Of a stretch of 64,000 bases of DNA, positions 19,201 through 27,618 are shown in pieces (the stretch's first letter is position 1; each line of letters starts with the position of its first letter). This DNA is from Candidatus Gastranaerophilales bacterium (GTDB taxonomy: Bacteria; Cyanobacteriota; Vampirovibrionia; Gastranaerophilales; Gastranaerophilaceae): NCBI GenBank assembly GCA_944325735.1, contig CALVBI010000003.1, positions 21,051 to 85,050 on the forward strand, written 5' to 3'. A program made the position numbers and the translations under genes. The notes beneath the pieces are model-generated. The model was not told the DNA's origin. It worked only from the letters and a program-made list of their open reading frames with translations, and ran no database searches.

Positions 19201-22200
19201 TTTTTCTCCATTAGGTAAAGTTTTAAATCCTAAAAATTCATTTTCATAATCAAAATTTCTAAAATCTTCATTTTTAGGTTGATAGAAAAAGTCCTTTGAA
19301 TTCAAAATTTCTTTTATTAAATTTTCATTACTTGTTTCAAACTCAATATAATTACCTTTAATAGTCTGAGGATTTTTTGAAAGCGTTTGAGTCATATCAG
19401 CAGTTTTAATATCATCACTTGATTTCCCAAAAGTCATTGCCCAATCTCCACAAGCATAAGTAACAGATGGGGTATTTTTTGCAAGCAAGTTTACAGCGAC
19501 AATTCTTGTACCTTCACCAAACGCTCCAGCATTATTACTGTCTCCGTCTTTAGTACTATCGCCAAGAGATTCAAGATGAGAATAATCATAATGCCCTTCT
19601 CCGCTTATTTTTACTTTGTATGATCCATTATCTGTTTTTACAACATCAATTTTAACACCTTCTAAAGTGTGACCATTCCCATCATAGAAGTTCTGCATTA
19701 TATCTCTTGCGATTTTTACATTACTCCAATTTGTTTTAGCTCCATATTTTATTTTTATATGTGCATTTTCTACTACGTTAAGACGTTCAAAATCCTCTGG
19801 ATGAATTATCGGATTTTCTGAACGCGTAGGATTTAGTCCACCTTCATTATCTATTGACAATGAAACCTTATTTTCTTTTTTTAATTGTTTCATTAAATCA
19901 ATTGCAGAAGGTAATTTTTCAATTTCTACAGTTTCTTTTTGTGGGAATTTACTAAATGGTAAATATTTTTGAGGCTTATAAGAAGATTGACTGAAAAATG
20001 ATTTAAGCATATCCCTATCTTGACTTGCTTGAAGAGCAGCTGTGACATCTGATTGACTATATTGAAGAGGTTTAAGAGATTCCGCTTTAATTTTTTCACG
20101 ATACGCATTAATATCTACCGGTATACTATTTCTTTCCTGAATAGGTGTAGTAAGTCTACTGTATTCAGAATCAGTCATATCTAAAAGCTCTTTCCAGGAA
20201 TTAAAATTTATTGAACGACAATTATAAGATTTTAAATAAGGTCTTGATTTCAATACTTCTTTTTTCTTAAAAAATTCTTCATCACTACAATATAGGAATT
20301 CAGAAATTATATCAACACGTTTTTTTAAATTGTCACCAAGTAAATCTTGAATATTTCTTTTAGATAATAATGAATAATCAAAATTTACAACATCTCGAGC
20401 TTTTTCCTTCGAACTATTTTTAATAAGAATATCTTTCACTAAAGATAATTCATCAACAGTTAGCTTCGTTGCAATATTTTTTTCAAAATTCTCCATTACG
20501 GTATTTACATTAATTACATCATCACTAAATCCGTTATTATCTTTTGCACAACTTACAACCCAACGGATATCTCCGATTAATTTATGTTTTATACCTTGTT
20601 TATATGCAATTACGTCTTTAGCTTGTAGAATCAAATTTACATCATCAGAATATTTTTTATTTTTTATATATTCTACAACCTCATTTTTCTCAATAAATGA
20701 AGTTAAATCTGATTTTTCCTGTTCTGTTAAAGTTACATCTTTCCCTTTACGTAATAAATTAAAGATTTCATATTCATAATCAGACAAATTTTTAATTTCT
20801 TTTAGTTCATCCTCTGGAATTTTCGAAATAATAATATCTTGTATTTTTTTTGCTTGCATTGAATATTTTTCCTCGTCAGATATAAAATATTCACCTGACT
20901 TAACTTTTTGCAGAATTTCTGATTTATTTTCATTAGATACAGATTTTAATACATTTGATATTTCTTTTTCAGGGAAATACGGATCTTCTTGAATAGCTTT
21001 AGCTACTTCTAAATTTGTTTCATTGACTTGATACAATACATTCCAATCAAGATTAATTAATTCTGACAAATTCTTTTGTAAAAATTCTTTGCTTACTTTT
21101 TGCGAATTTCCATTAGTATTAACTTTCATCAAAACAGAATACATTTTAGATACTGGCACATTATTTTCTTTTAATTCATAAGCAATGTCAAGATTTTCTT
21201 TGTTTACAGCATCTAAAAGAGTCACTATATCTTCTTTTGACTCAGAATTTTTTACCAGATAGTTATACATTTCAATTTTCGCAGGAACATCTGTGTTTTT
21301 TATATTGGTGAATATAAATGCATTGAACTCACTACCATTGATAACTTCTTTATCATGTTTTAAAGCATTGTATAAAGTTTTTATACCATCAACATCACTG
21401 TCAGCAACATTCACAATAATTTTAGCAATATATTCATCATTTAAATCTTTTTCATTACTGAAAAATTCTAATAAATCTTTCATTTTATCAATATTTTGAG
21501 AATCGATTTTGGTCATCACATCGCCAATTCCATAGCCACCAAGTTTTTTAGGATTCTTTGAAAAGAAATTATATACATCAATCTTAGTTTGCAATTCCTT
21601 TACATCTGCTATATCTTTAAAACTATCAATATAATATTTTAGCTCTTTTTCATAATATGGAGATTTTTTAAGAATTTCTATAAATTCATTTTTCTTCAGC
21701 TCAAAATTTTCAGGTGAAATTTGATCTTGCTGTATTATTCTATTCTCTGATAAATTTGAAGTACTTCCTTCAAATAAAGGCTTTTCTCCACTTACAATAG
21801 GAGTATCGACTTCAGATGTCTTAATATCATTAGAATGTTCAACAATAATATTTGAGTTAACTTCTGGAGTACCATTATTTTGACTTACTTTCTCCTTTTT
21901 AACTCTAATTTTGCCTTCTGAAATATCATCCATTGTCTTTAGAATATTTTGAGCTTCTTCTTTTGTTACACCATATTCTTTAAAAGCATCATGGATATAT
22001 TTTACCTTTGATTCTGTATTCAAATGAGCAAACTGCTTTTGTAATACTCCACCTGATATTGCAAAAGCTACTGAATTTATCCAATCTTGTTTTGTTACAT
22101 CACCATTTCCCATTACTTTATTTAATAAATATGTACTTGAAATATCTAATGCAACCTCACTTGATACTTGTAAGGTTTTGGCTAGGGTATCTATTTTTTT

Positions 22201-23907
22201 GAAACTTTTTACTATTTCATTTGGAAATTTTACAGGATTTGATTTTACCATTGCAGCAATTTCATCTGTAGTTTTACCAGCTTTTTTTAAGGTATTTACC
22301 AGAGCTTTTGTCTTGTATAGAGCAGATCCTTGTTCTGCAGCTTTACTTACACCGATACCTGCTGTCATATATACTGTATTTTTTAATACACCTTCTCCCC
22401 AAGCTTGCCATTCTTCTTTACTCATCCCATTTTCTGAAGATAATTGTTCTAATAGTTCTGTCGGACTTAAGGTCATATTTGCCATAATTACAGGAGAGGC
22501 AACTTTTTGGATTTTTTGCAAGTCTTGTGCTATTTTTACTCCTTGTTTTGCTTTATCTACAAGCTTTAACCCTCTTACAACTTTAGCTCCTGTTGTTGTA
22601 CTTTTTAATGCTACAGCACTTTTTAACGCCCATCCACTTGTCGCAACTGCTCCTCCTGGAACTACCATCAATGCCATTGATGCTATATTTAAACCCATTT
22701 CTATGTTTGCAACACCTTGTTGTTGTTTTTGAACGTATTCTTCTGATAATACTTTTAAATCTTTTTTACCATAGGCTTTTTTAAAGCTTTCTTCATAATC
22801 TTTTTGGTATTTTTCTAAAGTATTTTGTGTAAGAGCAGATAATTCTTCTGATGTCGCATTTTCATTATATTCTACACCTAGTGCTGTCGCTAGAGATTTA
22901 TCTAATCGTGTACTCAATTCTTTAGCGATTAATTTTAATTCTTCATTTGTTGCTTCTGCAGGATATCCGCTTTTATCTGTACGATAGATTACGTATTTGC
23001 CTTGTTTATTTTTACTTAGCCTAAAATCTCCGCCGTATTTTTTTACATCCGGATGATCTTTATATTTTTCATTTATATCTTTTAAAGTTTTGTTTATCTC
23101 TCCTTTTGAATTTACACCCGCTAGTTTAAAGGCATCTATTATTGCTCTAGATGCGCTTTCCGGATTCATTTGACTTGCAACATCTCCTTTTGTTGAAAAA
23201 GAAAGCTTTGATTTTGTCTTATTTATAATTTCTACTGCTGTTTTTACTTGAGCATAATCTTGTGCTTTTTCTTGACAGTCTTGAATATTTTTTTCATTAA
23301 ATTCTACTCCCCTTGTACTTCTAAAAGTTTCTTCAAATGTTGATACTTTTGGATTTCCAAGAAAATCATATGCTATTGGCTCGCCTTTAGAAGATTTTTC
23401 TAAAAGAGCTAGATCTTGTTGTGTTTTTGAAAGTTCTTTTTTTACTGTTGATTTTGCATATTCTTTATTAAACAATTCTTGCCAAGTATTCACAACTGAA
23501 GATATAACTCCAGATTCTTTATCTTGCTCTTTTAATATTGTATCTGCTTCAGTTGTTATTTCTTTTAAAAAGTTTATTGCATCTGTTTGTGATTGAGTTG
23601 GGGTAATATTTGCATAGTTATGGTTTGAGCGTTCTAATGTAACTCCAATTGATAAATCTTTAACACCTAAAGCTCCAAACAAATTGTTATTTGGAGCTAT
23701 CGGACTCGGGATGTCAGCTTTCTTTGACTCATTATTATTTTTTTTAGATACAGCAAGATTTTCAAAACCTGGATAGACTTTGCCTGTTTTTTGCATTTCT
23801 TTTTGCATAATAGAAACGACTTCGTCATCTGATATGACAAAACCAAGATTGTTTGACTGTCTATATTGGTTGATTATTTTTTGTTGCTGTACACTATATT
23901 CTGACAT
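16225..23907 (-). CDS. giant protein with two tandem GHKL-type ATPase modules and one HExxH zincin-like motif
   Basis: I do not know this 2560-residue protein as a named family. Residues 1-400 are charged and mostly helical with no signal peptide. Around 403-435 there is a hydrophobic, Gly/Ala-rich stretch (NIASMALMVVPGGAVATSGW), then long helical regions to about 1340. Two homologous modules follow, about 1357-1889 and 2028-2560, offset by 671 residues. Each shows GHKL landmarks: an N-box (ARDIMQNFYDGNG, Asn1406 and Asn2077), a G1-like box (GHYDYSHLESLGDSTK) and a G2 box (AGAFGEGTRIVAVN). Module 1 then has WIHEISHKTGGD (HExxH at 1828-1832); module 2 has SLCEMLKVSGD at the same place and cannot bind zinc that way. 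The start has AGGG upstream. Function is unknown; an ATP-dependent and perhaps proteolytic role is inference. Confidence 0.7.
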   Translation of the reverse strand: MSEYSVQQQKIINQYRQSNNLGFVISDDEVVSIMQKEMQKTGKVYPGFENLAVSKKNNNESKKADIPSPIAPNNNLFGALGVKDLSIGVTLERSNHNYANITPTQSQTDAINFLKEITTEADTILKEQDKESGVISSVVNTWQELFNKEYAKSTVKKELSKTQQDLALLEKSSKGEPIAYDFLGNPKVSTFEETFRSTRGVEFNEKNIQDCQEKAQDYAQVKTAVEIINKTKSKLSFSTKGDVASQMNPESASRAIIDAFKLAGVNSKGEINKTLKDINEKYKDHPDVKKYGGDFRLSKNKQGKYVIYRTDKSGYPAEATNEELKLIAKELSTRLDKSLATALGVEYNENATSEELSALTQNTLEKYQKDYEESFKKAYGKKDLKVLSEEYVQKQQQGVANIEMGLNIASMALMVVPGGAVATSGWALKSAVALKSTTTGAKVVRGLKLVDKAKQGVKIAQDLQKIQKVASPVIMANMTLSPTELLEQLSSENGMSKEEWQAWGEGVLKNTVYMTAGIGVSKAAEQGSALYKTKALVNTLKKAGKTTDEIAAMVKSNPVKFPNEIVKSFKKIDTLAKTLQVSSEVALDISSTYLLNKVMGNGDVTKQDWINSVAFAISGGVLQKQFAHLNTESKVKYIHDAFKEYGVTKEEAQNILKTMDDISEGKIRVKKEKVSQNNGTPEVNSNIIVEHSNDIKTSEVDTPIVSGEKPLFEGSTSNLSENRIIQQDQISPENFELKKNEFIEILKKSPYYEKELKYYIDSFKDIADVKELQTKIDVYNFFSKNPKKLGGYGIGDVMTKIDSQNIDKMKDLLEFFSNEKDLNDEYIAKIIVNVADSDVDGIKTLYNALKHDKEVINGSEFNAFIFTNIKNTDVPAKIEMYNYLVKNSESKEDIVTLLDAVNKENLDIAYELKENNVPVSKMYSVLMKVNTNGNSQKVSKEFLQKNLSELINLDWNVLYQVNETNLEVAKAIQEDPYFPEKEISNVLKSVSNENKSEILQKVKSGEYFISDEEKYSMQAKKIQDIIISKIPEDELKEIKNLSDYEYEIFNLLRKGKDVTLTEQEKSDLTSFIEKNEVVEYIKNKKYSDDVNLILQAKDVIAYKQGIKHKLIGDIRWVVSCAKDNNGFSDDVINVNTVMENFEKNIATKLTVDELSLVKDILIKNSSKEKARDVVNFDYSLLSKRNIQDLLGDNLKKRVDIISEFLYCSDEEFFKKKEVLKSRPYLKSYNCRSINFNSWKELLDMTDSEYSRLTTPIQERNSIPVDINAYREKIKAESLKPLQYSQSDVTAALQASQDRDMLKSFFSQSSYKPQKYLPFSKFPQKETVEIEKLPSAIDLMKQLKKENKVSLSIDNEGGLNPTRSENPIIHPEDFERLNVVENAHIKIKYGAKTNWSNVKIARDIMQNFYDGNGHTLEGVKIDVVKTDNGSYKVKISGEGHYDYSHLESLGDSTKDGDSNNAGAFGEGTRIVAVNLLAKNTPSVTYACGDWAMTFGKSSDDIKTADMTQTLSKNPQTIKGNYIEFETSNENLIKEILNSKDFFYQPKNEDFRNFDYENEFLGFKTLPNGEKGNLYIVQRYEVDGEIDNGLSGLSLVFKKMPNDPELVKINNGQEYNLNTGRDRVKLNKYQVKELLSRYLQTMSDRELTQTIASLEDLWSLKSDQKVDTQNTIILDAFLTECQNRKLGIDFTSQKYVWLDENASAADREMAYLMGYKIAHPCMQKVGMEAFNNFSEGAKKPIKLSPEEERKIYLLDEGIKLLQENTDLSSRDFITKSDAQKPTLVFDEGGSPNEAAEAILSDATGEYLGHWTKSSSLMFSNYVENLATWIHEISHKTGGDTSTAFSIRLADVQKYIMDLLAHSPETLQKMQVLADLYNNTQTDSKSNFVESKYRNDILQKMSSPFEYQEYVEKLQDSNSATNSLKESHSSKTFGKKTVTDFEINKSFSNHISRNNPRVILKGLIDKIKSLKKSDNKNIEQPQKRSTNYKYEKLPVINSPAKELTLPSTEDYSRILFDDVKTVKFKIPNTGGLNPTRVESPIIHENDVSKLDKVENARIKVRYGAKTNWSNNKIARDIMQNFYDGNGHTMEGVGVEIIPDADGSYKVRITGDGHYDYSHLESLGDSTKDGQGKSAGAFGEGTRIVAVNLISRLDTPYVEYGCGDWKMTFGRSSEDIQTANMTQKLSKNSETIQGNYIEFKTKDKDLITSILDAKDYFWHPYNKDFQNPTFENKYFAFNVSENNDYKGNIYYVQRYENQDGKMSGGLNNLTVMFKTTVDDLELRKVTNSYPIFDSGRDRMAVDYNQMFNLSCHYAKSMSDEELIKAIASLEPVLSSTNLNNPKLINSNKDQSIAFARGLVSEAFSRNLKIDFSDSKIVWVPNYKLGDFSLVREEVAEYLKAQGYKFAYSDCQYLGMKSADEVYKLEHMPRSLKPTESEVQKLRLLREAIELFKQNDKYKTLPDIVGKSEYIFDAKHSNNDSFHALIDNKKYDGLFIDRTMLQNVQFMNLLSQSLCEMLKVSGDLNSAAYSYELTDFIRSELDMFLSNPETAQKLKVLNDMYNQIK

Positions 23908-24226
23908 TTTCCCTAGCTTTTTTCACAATTAACCTTATTGTTTTTATCGGATTAACTAAAAAAAACTTTAAAATTATTCAGAATTTGTTAAAATTTTTTA
24001 ATAATCTAAATATTAAAAAATTTTATTATAATTTTCACATTACAAAAAAGACCCCGAAGGGTCAAATTTAATAAATGGGGCGGCCAATGGTATAAGGTTA
24101 GAACCTTTTTACTCTGATCTGGCTCACTATGCTTTGCATGAAATAGAAACTATGAATAACATAAAACGCTTTCATTATGCTTAAAATCAGAATAATGACT
24201 CTGTTATTTGTACATATAATTTATCT
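23908..24226. other. AT-rich intergenic region with the left 39-bp repeat
   Basis: This holds the upstream region of the giant gene (very AT-rich, no clear consensus promoter), the left copy of the 39-bp repeat at 24044-24082, and a stretch to 24226 with no convincing gene. A 13-base TAAGGTTAGAACC at 24093-24105 recurs near the other end of the segment. I see no tRNA here beyond the short piece inside the repeat. Confidence 0.5.
24044..24082 (-). repeat. 39-bp direct repeat, left copy (tRNA-His 3' end plus terminator)
   Basis: It is identical to 27402-27440. It contains, on the minus strand, the last bases of tRNA-His including CCA and the GACCCTTCGGGGTC hairpin with T-run that follows the tRNA. 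The true tRNA is only at the right copy, so this looks like a duplicated attachment site. Confidence 0.75.
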
Positions 24227-24630
24227 TTAATTATAGGCATTACAAATATTATTTGCCTGTAAATCCGCATACACTTGTTTCATTCTCGTTAAGCGATCGG
24301 GTATATCATCTTTATCCGTAATAATTTCTCTGTCATCATATTGTGAAAAACAATATCTTCAGGGTTGAACGAACCAGCATGAGTTCTTTTATATTCGTCC
24401 ATTGCCTCTGCATAAATATTATCGTAATTCCGATTGCCAATGTCGTTGCAGATAAGAGCACCGATATTTTTATCTAAAAAACTTACTGTTTGAGAACTTT
24501 GAATATTTATGAATTCCTCATTCATAGTAGAGCCAATATTTGAAGGGTTATTTATATCTGCGTATAATAAACCACCGTAAGTTTGATCTATTGTTAAACT
24601 ATTATCTTTTTCTTCAGTTAATATATCCAT
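24227..24630 (-). pseudogene. small gene of unknown function with a frameshift in a T-run
   Basis: The frame from ATG 24630 (AGGAG upstream) reads MDILTEEKDNSLTIDQTYGG and ends at 24289 after 113 codons. After a run of five T on the minus strand (24346-24350), another frame continues as coding-like sequence, YDDREIITDKDDIPDRLTR then MKQVYADLQANNICNAYN, to a stop at 24227. Six T would join the two parts into about 134 residues. It follows a lipoprotein gene by 18 bases. The protein is not recognised and has no signal peptide. Either it is broken or the base count is wrong. Confidence 0.6.
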
Positions 24631-24648
24631 AATAAACTCCTATCTTTT

Positions 24649-25782
24649 TTAATACACATATATGTATATTTTTTTACTTGCTTTTTTTGCCCAACCAGGG
24701 TACAATAATCTATTTGTTAACGAAATATCTTTAGGATCAGCATTTGGATTTATAGGAGGAAATACATCTCGAATAGCACCTCCTATTATTATGAGTTTGT
24801 TAGTATCGTTTAAGTGGTACATTCGACCAGCACCACGTAAATATTCATTTTTCTTAATAAGTTCTTTTGTATCAGTATTATACTCATACAATGGACGAAA
24901 CCAAGATGCTCGAACTTTTCCATATACGGCTATGGTTACTCCATAATCTACTTCATTAGTTGCATATACCAAATATCTTGTATTCGTTAGTTTATAATTA
25001 AATAAATTCACAAAACTATTATTAGGTAAGTTTAACTTTTCATCTAAATTTAATTCAGGATATAATTTCCTATAACTAGTTATTAAATCTATATATATAC
25101 CCGGACCTTTTGGATATTTTTCAGGAGGTGTAATATAATCTTTGTCCCCCTTCTTGATTGGTTTGGAAATTGTGTTGTTATTCAAATCAATAATTTCCAT
25201 TTCTTCCATTCTGCTTCCACAATAAGAAGTGACTTTACCTTTCCCTAAATCATTCATCATACTGGGTGAAAAAGAGAAATAATCTTTTGGGTTAGATTTA
25301 TCATAATAATATCTACACATATTACCTCTACCTATTACAGAAATTTCATTAGTAACAGGATTAAGAATTTGGTAATAATTTGCCGTTTTGCGGTTTCCAC
25401 TCTCAATAAGTCCTAGACCGGAATTAAATAAAACTCTACCGTCATCCAATACTAAAGTGGGAAAAATTCCACCCGCTGTATGTCCCAAAAACAAAGGGTA
25501 TGGTAATGGTAAATATTGTTCTAGTTTATTGGTTGTAGGATCGAATATTTCAACACCGTCAACTCTTTCAAAATATTTGGTTGTTGCAAGAATTAAGACT
25601 CTCCCATCTTTTAAGACTGTACCTTGTATAGGAAAGTGTTTAGTTTCACCTACATAATATAAACCTGGTTTTGGATTAGGATCTTTTGGGTTATATTTAG
25701 GCACTCCACCAGCAAATGAACAACCGGAAGTAGATATAATAATTCCAATAATTAATAATATAACAGAAAATTTTCTAATCAT
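24649..25782 (-). CDS. lipoprotein with kelch-like repeats, first of two paralogues
   Basis: The 377-residue protein has a hydrophobic signal (MIRKFSVILLIIGIIIS) ending at a lipobox-like STSGC, then FAGGVPKYNPKDPNPKPGLY, shared almost exactly with the neighbouring paralogue. The rest has repeats of the type LKDGRVLILATTKY, VEIFDPTTNKL, LDDGRVLFNSG and YQILNPVTNEI, which suggest a kelch-like beta-propeller. A Shine-Dalgarno GAGGT precedes the ATG. Outer-membrane or surface display is likely. It lies within the repeat-bounded segment beside tRNA-His. The ligand is unknown. Confidence 0.72.
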   Translation of the reverse strand: MIRKFSVILLIIGIIISTSGCSFAGGVPKYNPKDPNPKPGLYYVGETKHFPIQGTVLKDGRVLILATTKYFERVDGVEIFDPTTNKLEQYLPLPYPLFLGHTAGGIFPTLVLDDGRVLFNSGLGLIESGNRKTANYYQILNPVTNEISVIGRGNMCRYYYDKSNPKDYFSFSPSMMNDLGKGKVTSYCGSRMEEMEIIDLNNNTISKPIKKGDKDYITPPEKYPKGPGIYIDLITSYRKLYPELNLDEKLNLPNNSFVNLFNYKLTNTRYLVYATNEVDYGVTIAVYGKVRASWFRPLYEYNTDTKELIKKNEYLRGAGRMYHLNDTNKLIIIGGAIRDVFPPINPNADPKDISLTNRLLYPGWAKKASKKIYIYVY

Positions 25783-25897
25783 TTTAACCTCATTTTAAAT
25801 TGCTGCCCAAAGATTAATTTATGGTATTAACATCATTGCTAAAAATTTTTTCTTTTTCATTGGTTGCAGTAATCATAGTACAGTTTCCTTTCTTAAG

Positions 25898-27022
25898 TTA
25901 ATAAATATAAACGTATGCATGTCTTGACCCAATATTGGCGGATACCCTATGAATACGTTCTTTGTAAGGTACATCTTTAGGAGATTTATTAATATATTTT
26001 TCCCCATACCAAGGAATAAGAGTCCCATATATGAGAAGCATATTTCTTTCTTTTATGTTTATCGTAAATGGTGCTACAGCACCTATATACTCATTCAGAG
26101 GATGTAAAGTCTTATCTTTCAAATTATATTCATAAAGCGGCGAATACCAACTCTTACTATTTTTATATTTACCATTTTCGATAGAATCAATAGGAACTCC
26201 ATAGTCAACTAATTTTCTTGCTATAATTAATACTTTATTATTATCAAGTTTTATGTATGTGTATGTATTAGCTCCTAATACATTATTTACAACTTTACGC
26301 ATCATTGTAAATTCATTACTACCCATGAAACAATACTCTGGATCCTTTTCTTTTAATTCTTTTTTTAATATCTCTATATCAACATATCCTTTTTCACCTT
26401 TTTTTATTGGTTTATCTGATAATTTGTTATTATTTATATCATATAAATACATATCGTATTCATAGACTGGTTGTTTTTTATCTTTATCCGAATGTCTAAG
26501 TTCCGCTTTATATAATGCAATGTTATTATTTTTTAACTTATAAATACTTGCATCTCCTGGATAATGGTGATTGTCATCTATACACACTTTAGTGTCTATA
26601 AATTTATTGATATTAGGATCATATATTTCAAGGCATTTATCCCGCGGTGCATATGGACTTGAACTCCCAAGTACGAGATAACGTCCATCATCTAATTGTA
26701 TTGTACTGAAAGGTACATAAGGCATATCAGAAATTGGATAAAATTTCCCTTTATTTGAGTCAAATATCTCTGGTGTTTTAAAATGTTTGCCTCCTGACGT
26801 TCTCGCATATCCATATATTAAAACCTTTCCATTTTCAAGATTAATATAAACGTTTTCGGCTCGCCCGTAATTTATATCTTCAACCCTATATAAACCCGGT
26901 TTTGGATTAGGATCTTTTGGATTATATTTAGGTACTCCGCCAGCAAAAGAGCTACAGGAAGCTGATATAATAATTCCAAAAATTAACAAAAATATTATAA
27001 AAAGTCTTTTCACATTTTTCAT
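25898..27022 (-). CDS. lipoprotein with kelch-like repeats, second paralogue
   Basis: The protein of about 374 residues shares its whole layout with the gene at 24649: signal peptide (VKRLFIIFLLIFGIIISAS), a Cys followed by SFAGGVPKYNPKDPNPKPG, then propeller-like repeats (LENGKVLIYGYA, EIFDSNKGKF, LDDGRYLVLGSS, LEIYDPNINKF), and an aromatic C-terminus (AYVYIY; IYIYVY in the paralogue). ATG 27022 is chosen; a GTG directly before it is possible and no clear Shine-Dalgarno is seen. Beyond the shared N-terminus the pair has diverged clearly, so the duplication is not recent. Confidence 0.72.
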   Translation of the reverse strand: MKNVKRLFIIFLLIFGIIISASCSSFAGGVPKYNPKDPNPKPGLYRVEDINYGRAENVYINLENGKVLIYGYARTSGGKHFKTPEIFDSNKGKFYPISDMPYVPFSTIQLDDGRYLVLGSSSPYAPRDKCLEIYDPNINKFIDTKVCIDDNHHYPGDASIYKLKNNNIALYKAELRHSDKDKKQPVYEYDMYLYDINNNKLSDKPIKKGEKGYVDIEILKKELKEKDPEYCFMGSNEFTMMRKVVNNVLGANTYTYIKLDNNKVLIIARKLVDYGVPIDSIENGKYKNSKSWYSPLYEYNLKDKTLHPLNEYIGAVAPFTINIKERNMLLIYGTLIPWYGEKYINKSPKDVPYKERIHRVSANIGSRHAYVYIY

Positions 27023-27401
27023 CACTTATTCATTAACCCAATTTTAAATAGAATAAAATATATTTTAAGTCATGACTAGAATTTATAAGTCCACATAATG
27101 AGACCTAAAATAATAAACATTCTATTCTACTTCTTACCCATTACTCAAAAATACTTCAAACAAAATATATGTTATTTGCCATAGGTCTATATTTTTTTTT
27201 TTGAAACATTTTCTCATTCACGATACTATATCCCGAAAACTATGTCAAGCTAGTATTGTACAGCTATAAAAAAAAATTAATCTGCTCTTTTAATAATTTT
27301 TTCATATTTTTCTTTTATTGTTTCTATCTGATTTAATCAGCCAAATAAATATTGGGGGAAATTCTAAGGTTAGAACCCTCGAAACGAGCATTATACCTAA
27401 T
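27023..27401. other. intergenic region without a gene
   Basis: It is AT-rich with no supported gene. It contains a second TAAGGTTAGAACC at 27365-27377, close to the right 39-bp repeat. The upstream part should carry the promoter of the lipoprotein operon, but no clear consensus stands out. Confidence 0.45.
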
Positions 27402-27440
27402 AAAAAAGACCCCGAAGGGTCAAATTTAATAAATGGGGCG
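27402..27440 (-). repeat. 39-bp direct repeat, right copy (overlaps tRNA-His)
   Basis: Identical to 24044-24082. On the minus strand it spans the last seven bases of tRNA-His (27434-27440, including CCA) and the following rho-independent terminator. Duplication of a tRNA 3' end is the usual footprint of site-specific integration. Confidence 0.75.
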
Positions 27441-27510
27441 TCTGATGGGATTCGAACCCATGCATATCGGAACCACAATCCGAGGTCTTAACCGCTTGAC
27501 GACAGACGCC
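27434..27510 (-). tRNA. tRNA-His (GTG)
   Basis: On the minus strand a full cloverleaf is readable. The acceptor stem GCGTCTG/CAGACGC carries an extra 5' G opposite discriminator C73, the hallmark of tRNA-His. The anticodon arm TCGGA-TTGTGGT-TCCGA has anticodon GTG, the T arm is ATGGG-TTCGAAT-CCCAT, and CCA is encoded. Total length is 77 bases. Confidence 0.96.
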
Positions 27511-27563
27511 ATCTGTTACTATTCTATAGTAGCATAAACATTATTGAAATCAAGAGTTTTTAT

Positions 27564-27599
27564 AAAAAAAGTTCCGCATTTATAACGGAACTTTTTTTC
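27564..27599 (-). terminator. terminator between the response regulator gene and tRNA-His
   Basis: An AGTTCCG/CGGAACT hairpin is flanked by A and T runs on either side, just downstream of the response regulator stop. Its symmetry suggests it may work both ways. Confidence 0.8.
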
Positions 27600-27618
27600 T
27601 TATATATTTAACAGAAAA

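Noticed and set aside
22178..22732. Long plus-strand open frame of 184 codons inside the giant gene
   Set aside because: It is antisense to well-formed coding sequence with GHKL modules downstream in the same frame, has no Shine-Dalgarno and looks like a shadow of the hydrophobic segment.
24083..24130. Possible tRNA remnant next to the left 39-bp repeat (GGTTAGAACC resembles a T arm)
   Set aside because: No anticodon arm or acceptor stem can be folded, and the T-loop consensus is not met.
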